Shown piece by piece: positions 45,009 to 56,617 of a DNA stretch of 64,000 nt. The stretch is taken from assembly GCA_021186555.1 (NCBI GenBank), contig JAJKFL010000003.1, positions 48,819,630-48,883,629 on the forward strand, given 5' to 3'. A program made the translations under genes and the position numbers. The stretch is from Reticulitermes speratus (Eukaryota > Arthropoda > Insecta > Blattodea > Rhinotermitidae). Below the pieces are notes generated by a model, which was given only the letters and a program-made list of their open reading frames with translations, searched no databases and was not told the DNA's origin. Numbering within the stretch: position 1 is the stretch's first letter; each line of letters starts with the position of its first letter.

Positions 45009-46663
45009 GAGATTAAGCTAAACGCTAAAATGCATACTTACAATGATTTGGCTCTTACTTACGGGTACCCGTTCTGCACGTTGTGTTTAGTAAAATTATG
45101 GGCCAAAAGAGCAAAGAAAAATGTTTCGCGTGGAAATTGTGTATGTCTTAACCTATCCGTATTTTATGGCATGCTCTTTTTTCATTTAATTTCATGACAT
45201 TATAAAGTTATTGCGAAAAGTGTATTGAGATGTGAATACCGCATATATTAAAGGTTTTATGGATTTTTTAAATAAAATTCTCGTGACAAAGTTAGGTGTA
45301 ACCGCGAATAATAAATTTAATAGAAATCGGTTTATAAGATTCAGAGAAGAAACGTGAGGATTGACAGAACATAAAGAGGTGCACATACACAGACTCTTTC
45401 ATTTTGCTTTCATTTTATGAATTGTGGGAATACAGATTAATATAAATACATGTTCGCAGCCAGAAAAAAAAAATAATTTCACGAGTATACGCACAAAATG
45501 TAACCCAGTCTTTAAAGACTAACTCTATTACTCATTGACTCTATACAGCAGAGTTCTTCTACAGAAGCTAATAGTAATCTGACGAGTCAAGACACTCCTC
45601 ACATTTTAAGAAACCAAGTAGTTCATTACCGTTTTCAAAACAGCCCCTCTATGATACAAAATATGAGCAAATAAATAAAGCCTAGACCCTCCCGTTCTAT
45701 TACTATGCAATGTATTATTGTTCCATCTGTAACTAGGTCTTCCAGGTGGCTTTTCCCTTCACGATTTCCTACCAAAACTGTTCATGCCGTGCGTGCTATC
45801 CATTTATCATCCTTGATTTCAGCAACCAAATAGTATCCTGTGAGGGTTGCAATTTATGCAGTTTTTTATTATGAATTTTTCCCAATTATCTTGTGCTTTC
45901 CTGCCCCTTAAATTCGTATTCTACACGTGAACTATCAAAAACAGTTCAGCTATCTTAGTTCACAAGCTGAGAATATTCCCCATTTGGAGGAATTGCTGTG
46001 TAGCTACATATACCTAGCTTTTTTTTTTCAGGCTGAAGTTTCGGGTGAACCGAAATTTTAATGAGTATAAAAAAGGTAACAGGTCTGGAGAAGTGTTATG
46101 GATATATTTATGAGCTTTTGGTAGTGCTGGGTGTGCGTTTACAAGATAATGTTGGGGGGATGTTTACAGCGACCTGCAACAACGCAAACTGACACAGCGA
46201 AAGAGCTGTCAGAATAGGAGATAAAGTTGTAGACGTGGGTACATTCGCTCCAGAGTGCTGCTGTCTCATACTTCCCAGACTGTGTTGTGGCTTTAACACA
46301 AAGCAACAGCTAAATGGCGTAAACTTGTGCTATGTAATAGAAACTGCTACTCTCACGCTTCTCAAATATTCAACAAACTAGGGCTCTGGAACCTTCCCTT
46401 CAATTTAATCTTAACACACTACCACACTTATATATAGTTTCAAAAACGTCTTCGTATTTGAGTGACTTCCGCTAATGTTATAGCTTTAAATATCCATGGC
46501 TAGAAGTAGGAATAGTTTACTTCTTGTGAAATAGATGAGACCTGCCCATACCTGACTGTTTAGAACTGCGATGTATTTTTTTGATAACTTTAAATTAATT
46601 TGTATAGTGCAAGGAGAAATACTTGTTCTTCGTATACGATATATATTGTTTTATTTGTTATAT
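45009..46663. other. Unassigned AT-rich stretch
   Basis: No gene or repeat family recognised. Minus frames at 45192-45386 and 46108-46299 have no motifs. Confidence 0.35.
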
Positions 46664-46678
46664 AACAATATAGTATTA

Positions 46679-47104
46679 GTCGCCCTCGGTGGACTAGTGG
46701 TTAGCGTATCGCCACTGGACCCAAGGTTAGCGGGTTCGATCCCGACCGAGGGCGATGGATTTTTAAGGGTGATAAAAATCCGGAGCACCACTTCCTTCGG
46801 AGGGGAAGTAAAGCCGTCGGTCCCATGTCGTAGATTTACGGCATGTAAAAGAACCTTCGCGCATGGATAGAACCAGTAATGTCCGTAAGCAAAATTCAAG
46901 CGGCCATTTCTCACCCAAGTCTCCTGACTGCATGCCAGATGGCTCTGGCAGTCTCATCACGGTTAAGCAAAAACTTGTGCGATCAGTGAGCCGGTCACTC
47001 ACTACAGAATGCACACTTACCGACTAGGAAAACCTTCGGGATGAAATCCCAAAAGAAGGAGGCTTTGGCCCACCCGGGCTGTAACGCCATGGAAGAAGAA
47101 GAAG
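46679..47104 (+). mobile_element. SINE family E, full length with GAA tail
   Basis: A 15-bp perfect repeat aacaatatagtatta flanks it (46664-46678 and 47105-47119). The head folds like a tRNA: cgccctcggt pairs with accgagggcg, box A in ggactagtggttagcgtatc, box B in gcgggttcgatcccg. The long body holds aatccggagcaccacttcct and gtcggtcccatgtcgtagat. The end, cccacccgggctgtaacgcc then atg and (GAA)n, resembles the 3' end of the LINE at 48095-48361. That points to 3'-end recognition by that LINE's reverse transcriptase. Confidence 0.93.
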
Positions 47105-47224
47105 AACAATATAGTATTAATTTGGTAGCTACAGTGTTAACGAAGTAATGACTCTGAAATCAGGAAATTAATATTTATGCATGTAATTATAAGAAAAGCT
47201 CGGGAAGGGGATTTGAACTGCTTT

Positions 47225-47325
47225 TAAAAAGGTAAAGGTTTCCCCGTAACGTGCCATGCAGTCACACAAGGGGAGCAGAGCTGCAGCTCTACTCAGTCCT
47301 AACTTCGGCGCTAGTTGGAGGTACC
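47225..47325 (-). mobile_element. SINE family C 3' fragment
   Basis: ggtaaaggtttccccgtaac, gtgccatgcagtcacacaag, tcctaacttcggcgctagtt match inverted family C. It ends at the 14-bp tandem repeat next to it. Confidence 0.55.
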
Positions 47326-47367
47326 GTACCGTAATACCTGTACCGTAATACCTGTACCGTAATATCT
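47326..47367. repeat. Three tandem copies of a 14-bp unit
   Basis: gtaccgtaatacct occurs three times with one change in the last unit. It starts exactly where the family C fragment stops. Confidence 0.85.
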
Positions 47368-47802
47368 GCACATTGCTTTAACAACCTTGGATGTGGTTTA
47401 TGTTAGCAGAAACGCGGAGCGAAGTTCATAATACGGATATATGTGGGTGTTGCCTTTTACTACCGTGGATAGAAACAGAAAATACAAGGAGGAAATTTAT
47501 AAATTTTATGTTATTCATATCACACTGCTTGACACGACACACTTCACACGTTCCGTCAGGAAGAGGTTTCTTCGGTTCATGGAAGATCGAGACGTTTTTG
47601 TATACATGCTTTATACAGAGAGCAAACAACTGGAAACTTACACCTGGAACAGCTCACTTTAAAATTTAAAATTTATAACATTTTAATTTTTATGATTATT
47701 AGCTTTGTATATATTTAGAATTTTAATATTTTAATCATCTGAATAAGGGAACACAATACCTAGATTAGCTGTTGGCCTTGTTACTGCTTTCTTCTGAATA
47801 AG

Positions 47803-47843
47803 TCCCTGATGATGGTACTCCGGCGCCGAAATATGTAGGAGAT
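47803..47843 (+). ncRNA. Hammerhead-ribozyme-like motif
   Basis: TCC, CTGATGA (47806-47812), stem II starting GGT and ending GCC (short), GAAA (47828-47831), TATGT, A, GGA. Stem I TCC/GGA is three pairs. The core is complete, but stems I and II are weak. Confidence 0.5.
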
Positions 47844-48094
47844 TTATACTTGCTTCTGAATGTATTTTATTAAGTTTATAATTTGGTTGATGTATTAATT
47901 ATGAGAACAGTTTTATTCTTACGCCGACATGTTGGATTTTGGGCAGAGCATATCAAAAAGTGTTTTTTGATGGCGAAAGAGGAGATAAATCTAACCACTT
48001 CGTGACCAAATCGCAAAGAAAGAGCTTTCAGTGCAGTTTGTCGGTAAGGCGATTCAGTGCTAATGTGAATTATGTTTGTAAGTGATGGCATTGT

Positions 48095-48361
48095 AGATTT
48101 ATCAAGGCACAGAGACTAATGTGGCTGGGCCACGTAGAACGAATGCCAGAAACGCAGATGCCAAAAAGAATGCTGGAAGGAAGACTCGATAATAGAAGAA
48201 GAAGGGGACGTCCTAGAAGGAGGTGGATAGAAGATGTGATGACGGACCTGGCGACAATGGGAATCAGAGGATGGAGAATAAAAGCAGCCGATAGAGAAGT
48301 CTGGAGGGCAGTTGTCAATGAGGCCAAAACCCACCAAGGGTTGTAGAGCCAGCGAAGAAGA
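48095..48361 (+). pseudogene. Young 5'-truncated LINE insertion (reverse transcriptase C-terminus)
   Basis: An open frame runs from the insertion edge: IKAQRLMWLGHVERMPE, then LEGRLDNRRRRGRPRRRW, IEDVMTDL, GIRGWRIKAADREVW and VVNEAKTHQGL, then stop at 48346. This is the C-terminus of a LINE reverse transcriptase, with no frame damage. A short tail gtagagccagcgaagaagaa follows. Flanks agtgatggcattgt (48081-48094) and agtgaaggcattgt (48362-48375) differ at one base and are the target duplication. The missing 5' part is normal for LINE insertions. An active source copy probably exists elsewhere in this genome. Confidence 0.9.
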
Positions 48362-48461
48362 AGTGAAGGCATTGTGTAGGTGTCGGCTGTGTTGCCGAAA
48401 CAACAGGCGCGTATCTCACTGCCTGTACTATATTACAGGTAAGGACCACTGGGTACTCACT

Positions 48462-48535
48462 AGACATAGAAGATTGAGAGAGTAAATCTCTCCGAAACGT
48501 CAACTATATAGTCTACGTCTACACGGTGTTATTAT
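48462..48535 (+). repeat. F-family repeat with hammerhead-like core
   Basis: agaagattgagagagtaaat, then ctctccgaaacgtcaactat and agtctacgtctacacggtgt. Stem II GAGAG/CTCTC is still good, but CTGAAGA has become ATAGAAGA. Confidence 0.5.
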
Positions 48536-49480
48536 CAACAACCAGAACCAGCTTTATAGATATTTCATTTTCTGAACACTACAGATGTGGATACTTACTT
48601 AACCAACACAATTTTTTATCTCTTCTCCCACTTACCCTTTCTTTATTAAGTTTAGTCTGCTATCGTGTCGTCTTAATCTTCTTGATTTCTCCACCTTATC
48701 CTCGCGTCTTTCAACATAATTCTTTCTTCTCTTGTTTATTTTTTGGTCTTTTTCTCCTACAGCTGCTTCAGTCTTTTTGCTTTTCAAATTCCGGTAGAAT
48801 TACTCGTATCATTTTAAACGTCTCTTACAACAGGCCGGTCAAGACAGTACTAAGTACCCGCCGAACATTATCATTTAATGTGTATTTTACATATCGTGCA
48901 ACTCTATAAATCTCACCGGACATTATACTTAAAAAACTAATATAGGATTTTTCGGGTACAATAAGTTCTGTTCCTTTGTTTGAATGTCGTTACTTGTCGT
49001 TTCTGCTTTGTTTGCTGAGTGTTGCTTTTTGGATCCTTAATTAGTCAAATTGCAGAGTAATTAACTGTTCGTTCAAGCGCAATAGACGTCTCAATAGGTC
49101 GAACTATTAGCTAAAAAAATCAGTAATAGGGTTAATTGCATTCAGGTAACAAAGCGACGTGCTCCCTCATGAAGCACTGTCGACGCCATCCCATCTCAAA
49201 CGTCAGTGCGACCCCCTTCAAACAGCGACATGTTTGATGTTATTTATAGAAGAGTTTTACAAAAACTGTAATACTTTAACCTTTTCAGATTGCCTCTCGC
49301 ACACACCTTTCCGTCTACGGAAATTACATTCTCTTTACATATTTAACCGGGTCTTACAATCCTTAAATTAAGGGAAGAGAGAAATCACAAAACAGGGAAA
49401 AAAGATAAAGCGAAGGAGAACTAAATAAATAAAGAAATAATTCCGTAATTGGTCCAGCCAGAACAAAATTTAAATTGGTG
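48536..49480. other. Unassigned stretch
   Basis: A 127-codon plus-strand frame (48526-48909) is rich in L, F and S as AT-rich DNA tends to give, and starts inside an F repeat. No recognised domain. Considered spurious. Confidence 0.35.
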
Positions 49481-49574
49481 TAAATTTTATTTATTTATTT
49501 ATTTATCTATTTGTAGTTTATTTAAAGGGGCTTCCAGGAGCTCAGATTGAGTGGCGTTGACTGATGGGATTATT

Positions 49575-49809
49575 CCATGGCGCGACAACCCCTAGTGGAC
49601 CAGGACCTCTTAATTTTCAAGGCTTCACGATCACACTCAGTAGGACTCCTCTGGACGAGTGATCAGCCCGACACAGAGACCTCTACCTGACAACACATAA
49701 CACTCACAAGAGACAGGCTTCCATGCCTCCGGTGGGATTCGAACCCGCAATCCCAAAAAGCGAGCGGCCGCAGTCCCACACCTTAGAAGGCGCGGCCACT
49801 GGGATCAGA
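49575..49809 (-). mobile_element. SINE family B
   Basis: Minus-strand head with ccagtggccgcgccttctaa, box B gcgggttcgaatcccacc, 3' part tgtgttgtcaggtagaggtc and gaagccttgaaaattaagag. Flanks gatgggattatt (49563-49574) and gataggattgtt (49810-49821) match at 10 of 12. Confidence 0.85.
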
Positions 49810-49825
49810 GATAGGATTGTTAATG

Positions 49826-49890
49826 CGATGAGAAATATGAGGAAGGTCGGTGTCCTTGCCTAATTTAAAGTATTATGCCAGAATTTGTTT
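49826..49890 (+). repeat. H-family repeat fragment
   Basis: gatgagaaatatgaggaagg, then gtgtccttgcctaatttaaa and gtattatgccagaatttg, related to the fragments at 20411 and 60517. Confidence 0.4.
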
Positions 49891-50365
49891 ATAGCGACTG
49901 AGTAAAACAACGGAGACATCAGTCGTGTTTGCCAGTCTCAGAATTTAACCCCTACCATTCCAATTACGCAAAAGTACTGCCAAACCCTGGACTACTGTTT
50001 CACACTGCATTTTCTCTTATTGTGTACTGCCTTCAGGATGAGCTGCAAATACTGTAGCGTCAAGAAGGTAGAGAGAATACTAGAAAGCAAGGAGGAGGAA
50101 GCAAACATAAAATCAATACGGAACCTTTGCTAGGAGCTGTAAGTACCAGAGCCACTCCGATGTCTGCAACCCTCGTCTTCAATCAACCACCTGCCCTAAC
50201 GGCCCCAGAGCATATCAATAAGACCTCAAATCCGCGTTCCTATAAACATTCGGTTCAATTTATTTGACGCTATTCATCCTGAGAGATCTGAAGTCTTAGA
50301 CAGTGAATGTAAAACCTGTGCTGTGTCTGTACCTTCCAGACAGGAGTTTTGTCATGCGTAGGGAT

Positions 50366-50622
50366 TTCTCTTCATGGCACGACAGCGTCTAGTAAGCTAG
50401 GACCTTCTCATTGTCGAGGCTTCACGATCACACTCAGACACAGCACACTCGGTAGAACTCCTCTGGGCGAGTGATAAGCCCGACGCAGAGACCTCTACCT
50501 GACAACACACAACACTCAGAAGAGACAGACATCAATGCCCCCGGCGGGATTCGAACCCGTTCTCCCAGCAAGCGAGCGGCCGCAGACCGACGCCTTAGAC
50601 AGCGCGACCACTGGGATCGGCC
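50366..50622 (-). mobile_element. SINE family B, full length
   Basis: Perfect 13-bp repeat catgcgtagggat (50353-50365 and 50623-50635). Minus strand: head gccgatcccagtggtcgcgc, box B gggttcgaatcccgcc, body tgtgttgtcaggtagaggtc and cactcgcccagaggagttct, end tcgtgccatgaaga. The 257-bp length defines the family without the tandem unit seen at 3916-4322 and 4932-5560. Confidence 0.93.
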
Positions 50623-50832
50623 CATGCGTAGGGATAGTACAGACTAATGCAAACAGACAGAAGAGTACCTATAAAGTGAGCGAAAGCTATAGGACAGAAA
50701 CGTGAAAGCTTGTAACAAAGATGTATTATGAAATGGACATATATATTGCATACTTTCTATTGTCTTATTTTGGTTCAAAAGCAGAATTTCGGAAGGTGAA
50801 TCAGTTTCTGTCATAAGTTAAAATGTACAGGT

Positions 50833-51080
50833 AAATGTAAAGTTATCCCATTACAGGTCTGGACAGGCCCTTACGGCTCCAGGAGTTTGAGACAAGGTTG
50901 TCAGCCCTACGTACCAGCCGCCTTTATCCCCAAGGAGATACCCCTGTCACTCATTTATGTTAGAGGCTGAGTCGACACAATTAAGTCCATGAAAAATCCC
51001 AGTGACCCCATCGGGAATCAAACCCGCGACCTACCGGATTTTAGCGCAGTGCCTCAACCAACTGCGCCACCGCGTGCCGC
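50833..51080 (-). mobile_element. SINE family A with internal deletion
   Basis: Minus-strand head cggcacgcggtggcgcagtt, box B gcgggtttgattcccgatgg, end cctgtaatgggataac. The middle lacks the segment between gtctcaaactcctgg and gacaaccttg that other copies carry. Confidence 0.85.
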
Positions 51081-51084
51081 AAAA

Positions 51085-51535
51085 AAGGAAAGAATGAGGA
51101 ATAAAGAGGAATTTTATTTCCACACAGCCAGTGTTATCCAAGACGTTGGTCCTGGGATTTTGAATCACGTCTCCATGCCATCCACCTCTTGTCTGCCATT
51201 ATGAACGATGATATATGGCATCTGACTGAGCATCGTTCTTCATTTCCTCTTCAGATTTCAATTGCAGTTTTGAAGGGTTACTTGTGGGACGACGTTGCAT
51301 AGATTAGTGTCCTGGTAACTTACAGGCTGGCCTACCGGACTCGATTCCCATAAGGAACACATCATCCTTTGCATAATTAGACTTGTTTCGGGTAACGTAC
51401 ATGACGTCACCAGTCGTCATCTTCTACAGTTCCGATGTTACGAATATGTGGAAATGTTCTTCACTGCTCCTTTACACCCGTATGGCATGGGTTTAGGTAC
51501 AGGTACATGCTGAAATTATTGTGGTTAACTGTCTT
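51085..51535. other. Unassigned, with a possible SINE head
   Basis: 51297-51355 reads tagattagtgtcctggtaac, ttacaggctggcctaccgga, ctcgattcccataagga, a box A and box B-like succession on the plus strand. The body cannot be placed. Confidence 0.35.
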
Positions 51536-51539
51536 TTGG

Positions 51540-51668
51540 GATGGGATTCTGTGCAGTGTGGTGGATATGCACTGACGTTTCAGATGAACCTGACGTTCTA
51601 TCATCAACTACACTGATGGAGGCGAAAGGTTTCTCTAAAACGTCAGTACATATGTACAAGACTCTTCA
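51540..51668. repeat. F-family inverted pair
   Basis: Left (minus): gtgcagtgtggtggatatgc, actgacgtttcagatgaacc. Right (plus): ctgatggaggcgaaaggttt, ctctaaaacgtcagtacata. The words tgcactgacgttt and aaacgtcagtaca face each other. Both cores are decayed. Confidence 0.5.
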
Positions 51669-51844
51669 GGTCAAATGTCAGCTCGGAGACGGATTATCCT
51701 AGTACTGAATTTTTCGTTGTTTCCTCGTTACCTCCAGTCAAATGCACATATACTACTTCAAATTACGACATTGTCACTTCTCCCATATTCTTTCCACTTC
51801 GTCACCGGTTGTCCTACCATTCGACTCTGCAAATTGTGGTCGGG

Positions 51845-51990
51845 CCTACTACATGTGCGGCCGGGGAATGGCGCTGATCACCCACCCCATCTAGTGCCGA
51901 GGCTAAAGAAAGAGTAGAGCTATACCTCTAATCCCCCTCTGGGCCTTTATGAACTGTTGTAGGGTAAACTTTACCTTTTACCTCATAAAC
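51845..51990 (+). mobile_element. SINE family C fragment (3' half)
   Basis: gcggccggggaatggcgctg, catctagtgccgaggctaaa, gaaagagtagagctatacct, aatccccctctgggcctt match the copy at 62305-62587 closely. Confidence 0.8.
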
Positions 51991-52494
51991 TTGTCGTTGA
52001 ATAAAACTGAAGGAAAATAAATAAATAATTGTATTCTTGATAGTTTTGATGGTCTTGCAGCGGTTGTCAAGTGGTCTGAGATGCTAAGGTGGGCCAGGTA
52101 AATAGTGTCCGGCGTTTCGGAGGTCATACGCAGTATAAATCAGTCCAAGAAGACTAGCTTGAAATTCAAGGCGAAAGAGAAAATATTTTTCCAACGGCAC
52201 TGTGTAAAATCGCAGAGTTCTTGACTCTTTAAATTATTGTCTCTGAATTTCAGTATTTGATAACGTCTTCACTATGCTCGCAAGGAGCTTTTTTTTTTAT
52301 TTGCTGTAAATGCGTTTAAAATGAAAGTAATTTAAAGTCACTATTCTATCGAAAAATAAGTGGTTTTCCACTGTAAAGTTTTATTGCGCCTAATATTCCT
52401 ATTTATTTTCTTTGGGACGGTGATAATATTACAGCATTAGGCATCAGGCTGTGGTCAGGCAGGTATTTATAAAAGGAGTGTTTCACATCTAGAG

Positions 52495-52562
52495 CTATGG
52501 AGCTAAACGTCTACTCCCCCATACCCCTTCATGGCGTAAACAGCGACAACTTTACCTTAAAC
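52495..52562 (+). mobile_element. SINE family C 3' terminal fragment
   Basis: ggagctaaacgtctactccc followed by ccttcatggcgtaaacagcg and acaactttacctt. Confidence 0.55.
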
Positions 52563-52681
52563 TTAGTATAGACTAATTTTTGGTCTTCAAATTAATAAGC
52601 TATATCAAAATTTCATACTGTCTGACGCTCTAAATATATGCATTTTGCCGTCGCATCTTTTGTGTAAAATACTGCTACTCG

Positions 52682-52749
52682 TACTACTATACTATTCTAC
52701 TACTACTACTACTACTACTTACTCTACTATAATAATAATAATAATAATT
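52682..52749. repeat. (TAC)n and (TAA)n microsatellite
   Basis: Interrupted TAC repeats merge into TAA repeats. Confidence 0.9.
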
Positions 52750-52765
52750 TAATACATATAATAAG

Positions 52766-52848
52766 TTATGACACCATGTAATCTGGTAGAAGTTTATCGA
52801 CCTTTTGTAGGATCTACTGCTTCTACCATCATGGTAAATGAATATTTT
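52766..52848 (-). repeat. F-family repeat
   Basis: Inverted F order: ttatgacaccatgtaatctg, gtagaagtttatcgacct, tttgtaggatctactgcttc, taccatcatgg. GAAA is lost. Confidence 0.55.
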
Positions 52849-54935
52849 GGTTACTTGTAATTAAAAATTATGAAAAAATTAGATTATGTTTTAGTTCCAT
52901 TTAATGTGACTACATTCGTTTATTATCCCCCTAATGTACTGTGCCCTTTTTTCATAAATTTCGTTTCAGCTGTCTATCTTTTATGTTTACCTTTCCTTTC
53001 CTTGGCCGTCTTCCACTGCAGCATAAAAGTGTCGTCGATAAACAAATAGAAAGCTATTAAGAAGCGTAAGTTCCCAAGCTGAACTTCCCTATCCATTGTG
53101 ATTATAGCCACATGAGCGTCTTTGGCATCTGAGAGTCACTGTCAAAGTACTCCGTTCATTGCTACCCTCTAATGACGCAATTCAATGTTATTAGGAATTT
53201 TAACTATGTAACTAAGAGGAGATCTCGCTAGGGAATGCATTTCATGTATTTTGGAAGTTGTTGCAAAATAAACTAATTTTCTGATAAAAGAGTCCATAGG
53301 TTCAAAACCATTAATACCAAAGCCCGACACTTGAAACCTTCCAAGTTTATCATACCCATTTCCCATTCTCATAACATAATCCCTAAAATCAATAATTATT
53401 TATGTTATTCTGCCTCTTCATTCCCCTTTTTCTAAGCGAAAATTTGCCAGGGGTTTTCCTACTAAATTTTTTTTATGCATTTCTGATTTTCACTATCATT
53501 CATAGTGCGTCGAAGCTGCTAGGTTATACCATCATAAGAACGCATAGGCCTGTAGTTTACTTCTATTGACACTTGAGTACGGAAACGTATAGATAACTGT
53601 CTTTACTTGCCTGTCCATTTTCACTGAATATTTAGTTTGAGCTGTTGACATTGTTCTGCTCGACTATTTTGCCGACGTTTTTGTTGGTTTTTCTTAATAT
53701 CGCCACACAATTGCTGACACAGCATCCAAAAGTAAACCGCAACCTCATTGTTTTTAATTTATTACTTCCACAGCCCGATCATCCTATTTACAGCGTCGTC
53801 AAGTAAACAGTAGACAAGTAAATAAATAAAGCATTTCTTATTGTATTTTCTTGTAAACACCGGAGCAAAAACTGCGTAATTATCAGGCAATGAAGCACAT
53901 TAAATACACTGTTTTAGAATGCGTGAAATTTTTTTTTCCACTTCCTTTTACACAGTAGACACATGGTCCTTATTCACAGGGAAAATTCTACACATTTATA
54001 TATTTCCAACCTCTCTGAGGAAAGTACTGTACGCATCTGTCACTTTCGCATGACCTGTTTCTTCATACCGACTCCATGGAAAGTAGTCCCATGACTCTAC
54101 CCTCTCCATATCTCTCTCATGGTGACATCTTTGCCCCACCAGCATACTTCCCTATCTCCCCCTCCCCCAGTCGTTCAGCCATCCTGTTAACACAAATTTT
54201 GGTAGTGGTATACTTCGCTGGCGACTAGCACTTAGGGCTGGTTCGCATACACCATTTGGGTCAATAAAATATTATGCAGATTGTGGTACTCATCAAGCTT
54301 TTATCTTCTCGCCATCCATGGGACTTCTTTTCGTAGCCTCACTGTAGGGGAATAACCTTTCTGAATATGTCGCATACAGGGAGCCTGTTGTGACCCTGCT
54401 AAGGAAATTTTATAAGATGAATTATTCCCGAATGCTGCCTTCGTTGTTGACAAGTTACATTAGACTGAGTGACATTTATCAGACTATTCATCTTTCCAAG
54501 AAGGCCTGGCACATTAATACGAAAGTCGTCTCGGTCTGTCCGCACACGTCACAAATTTTCTCATGAATATCGCAGTAGGCGAAGACAGTGCTATTGTGAT
54601 GCAAAATGCATGCCCATAGAACTCAGTTCACCAAGCGTTTTACATTGACATAGTTGGCTTATTTGGTTGCAGGTTTGCAAACATTAAAGAAACTAACAAT
54701 TTTTAAAATATTTCACTTGAATAGACCTAGGTCCTTTAACTTACGTTGCTAAAGATTTTGGTATATTAGAGCATAAAAATTGTGTTTTGATAGTGCAATA
54801 TCTTTTGAAAATCAGAGAATGTTAACAAGTGCCATCTCTAGCTACGGTTTCCACAGATGTCCCTTTAATTTATCCCGGTAAAATCCCTGATGGACACTTT
54901 GATATCACGGCTTCACCGAATAAACACTCCCATGA
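52849..54935. other. Unassigned stretch
   Basis: No repeat family or gene recognised over about 2 kb. Short frames lack motifs. Confidence 0.35.
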
Positions 54936-54938
54936 TGT

Positions 54939-55217
54939 TTAAAGTTCCTGGGAAGAAGGCCTTATAGAATGCTTGTTGCAATAATAGTCAAAGGGGTACA
55001 TTACTGTTCTCTTCTTTATTATTTGATCTGGGCTTATTTTTTCTCTAAAAGCTTCACAAACCTTTAACTCAATGTAAAAGGCATCCGTCAAATAATATAA
55101 AAACCACTGAAAAGCAAGCGGTGTTTCTACGTGATCTACGGCTAATTCTTCTCTGGCAACGATTGACCCAGTAACACTAAAGGAATTATACATTCCAGTT
55201 ACGTTTACTGCTTCCAT
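54939..55217 (-). CDS. 92-residue ORF of unknown nature
   Basis: The frame begins MEAVNVTGMYNSFSVTGS and ends SIRPSSQEL. It has mixed composition, with charged residues (KVCEAFREKISPDQIIKKR) and no long AT-bias runs, which makes it more protein-like than most frames here. It lies outside the recognised repeats. I know no family for it and see no flanking exons. It could be an old exon, a gene fragment or chance. Confidence 0.2.
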   Translation of the reverse strand: MEAVNVTGMYNSFSVTGSIVAREELAVDHVETPLAFQWFLYYLTDAFYIELKVCEAFREKISPDQIIKKRTVMYPFDYYCNKHSIRPSSQEL

Positions 55218-55219
55218 CT

Positions 55220-55730
55220 GGAGTTTCTCTCATAAGTAAATGTCGTTTTAGTCTGGTATACATGGAAACGAAAGACAAATTACAGACCGACGGACAAAAG
55301 TTACGAAGAACAAACAGTGCCCTACTTAGACTAAATGACATTCATTGATGGTTATAAGTTGAATGTCTTTACAAATGATGTGTTCTTTCAACTTCCTCAT
55401 ATAGTATTAAATATAATTTTTGTAGGATCTTGTGTGCTCTCATGACCCTTAAGGGGATCGAGATTTTATCAGACAATCCTTGTACGGTGAAGTTTTATTG
55501 TGTGAGAAATTGTTAAAGTTGTTTCGAGCTCCAAACGACGTAAGTATATATAGAAAAGAACAGAACTTAAATTGGAGATTACAGCCTTATAGACTACTAC
55601 GTCTACTAAGTTGTTACACAAATACACGATGCAACTGTAATAATGTCGTCCTTAATTTCGCCTTTGGAAAATTTAACTTCTTGATATTTTAGTTTTACCG
55701 CAGTTGTGATCACAAAGAATATTGTCTTGT
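55220..55730. other. Unassigned stretch
   Basis: No gene or repeat recognised. Confidence 0.35.
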
Positions 55731-55732
55731 TT

Positions 55733-55805
55733 GATGTGGCGGCGTGTAATCTGGTAAAATTTTAATACATTTTCTGAGGAATATACTGCTTCCATCTTAT
55801 ACGCT
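55733..55805 (-). repeat. F-family repeat
   Basis: Inverted F order: gatgtggcggcgtgtaatct, ggtaaaattttaatacattt, ctgaggaatatactgcttcc, atctt. Core GAAA lost. Confidence 0.55.
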
Positions 55806-56615
55806 AAAGCTAGATATTGACAGTTATCCTTTAAAACATGCAGAGTGAACTAATACTTTATTGAAGGTATTTGAAACGTAGTGCATCGGATGACTTCGTT
55901 GATGCTGTACATCTCAACGGTTTTTAGCGTGGGATGTCAGTAAAATATTTAATCAAAGTCCTTCGAGGAATTTCGGAAATTAAATGTATGGACTGACGAA
56001 GGGACGACAACGTCTTTCCATATTAAGTGTCCACTCACGGCACGTTTTGCAAACACAGCATATCAAGCCATATCTGACATCAATCTGCACAAGCGCAAGA
56101 AATATGTTTTCTAAATTTCTGTGCAGACAATACTGACGATTTCTGAAATTATCATACAAAGTATACAAATTAACATAGGCCTATAACAATAGTACGCCTC
56201 TTAGTTAAAATTCAGACAAAATGACAAACAATTCTATTTACTATACGATAAAAATCCTCAATTTTAAAAGTTTTCAGTAGCGACACTAGTATTCAGGGAG
56301 CCTTTTTAAATAGAACTTCACCGTTGTGTTAAGAAATGAGTTCTAACAACCATCCAACACTACTATAAAACTTATTATTCACATTGCCCAACAGGCAAAA
56401 GTGATCCACAATTATAATTCTCATATTTTACAAAGTAGCCCGACTGTTTAGATCACAGAATCAGTATAAAGATCTTCTGAAGCACTAGGAGTTAAGGTGC
56501 ACATTTTAATTGAAGGGTTGACGCTATGGTTTTCAGCAAATATCCTCAAAATCTTCTAAAATATAGTCCGGAATTACGAGTATATTTACTACTGATTAGT
56601 GGTATTGTAATATGC
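55806..56615. other. Unassigned stretch
   Basis: No gene or repeat recognised. Confidence 0.35.
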
Positions 56616-56617
56616 TT

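Noticed and set aside
48526-48909. 127-codon plus ORF rich in Leu, Phe and Ser
   Set aside because: Composition follows local T-richness, it starts within an F repeat and shows no motif beyond general hydrophobicity.
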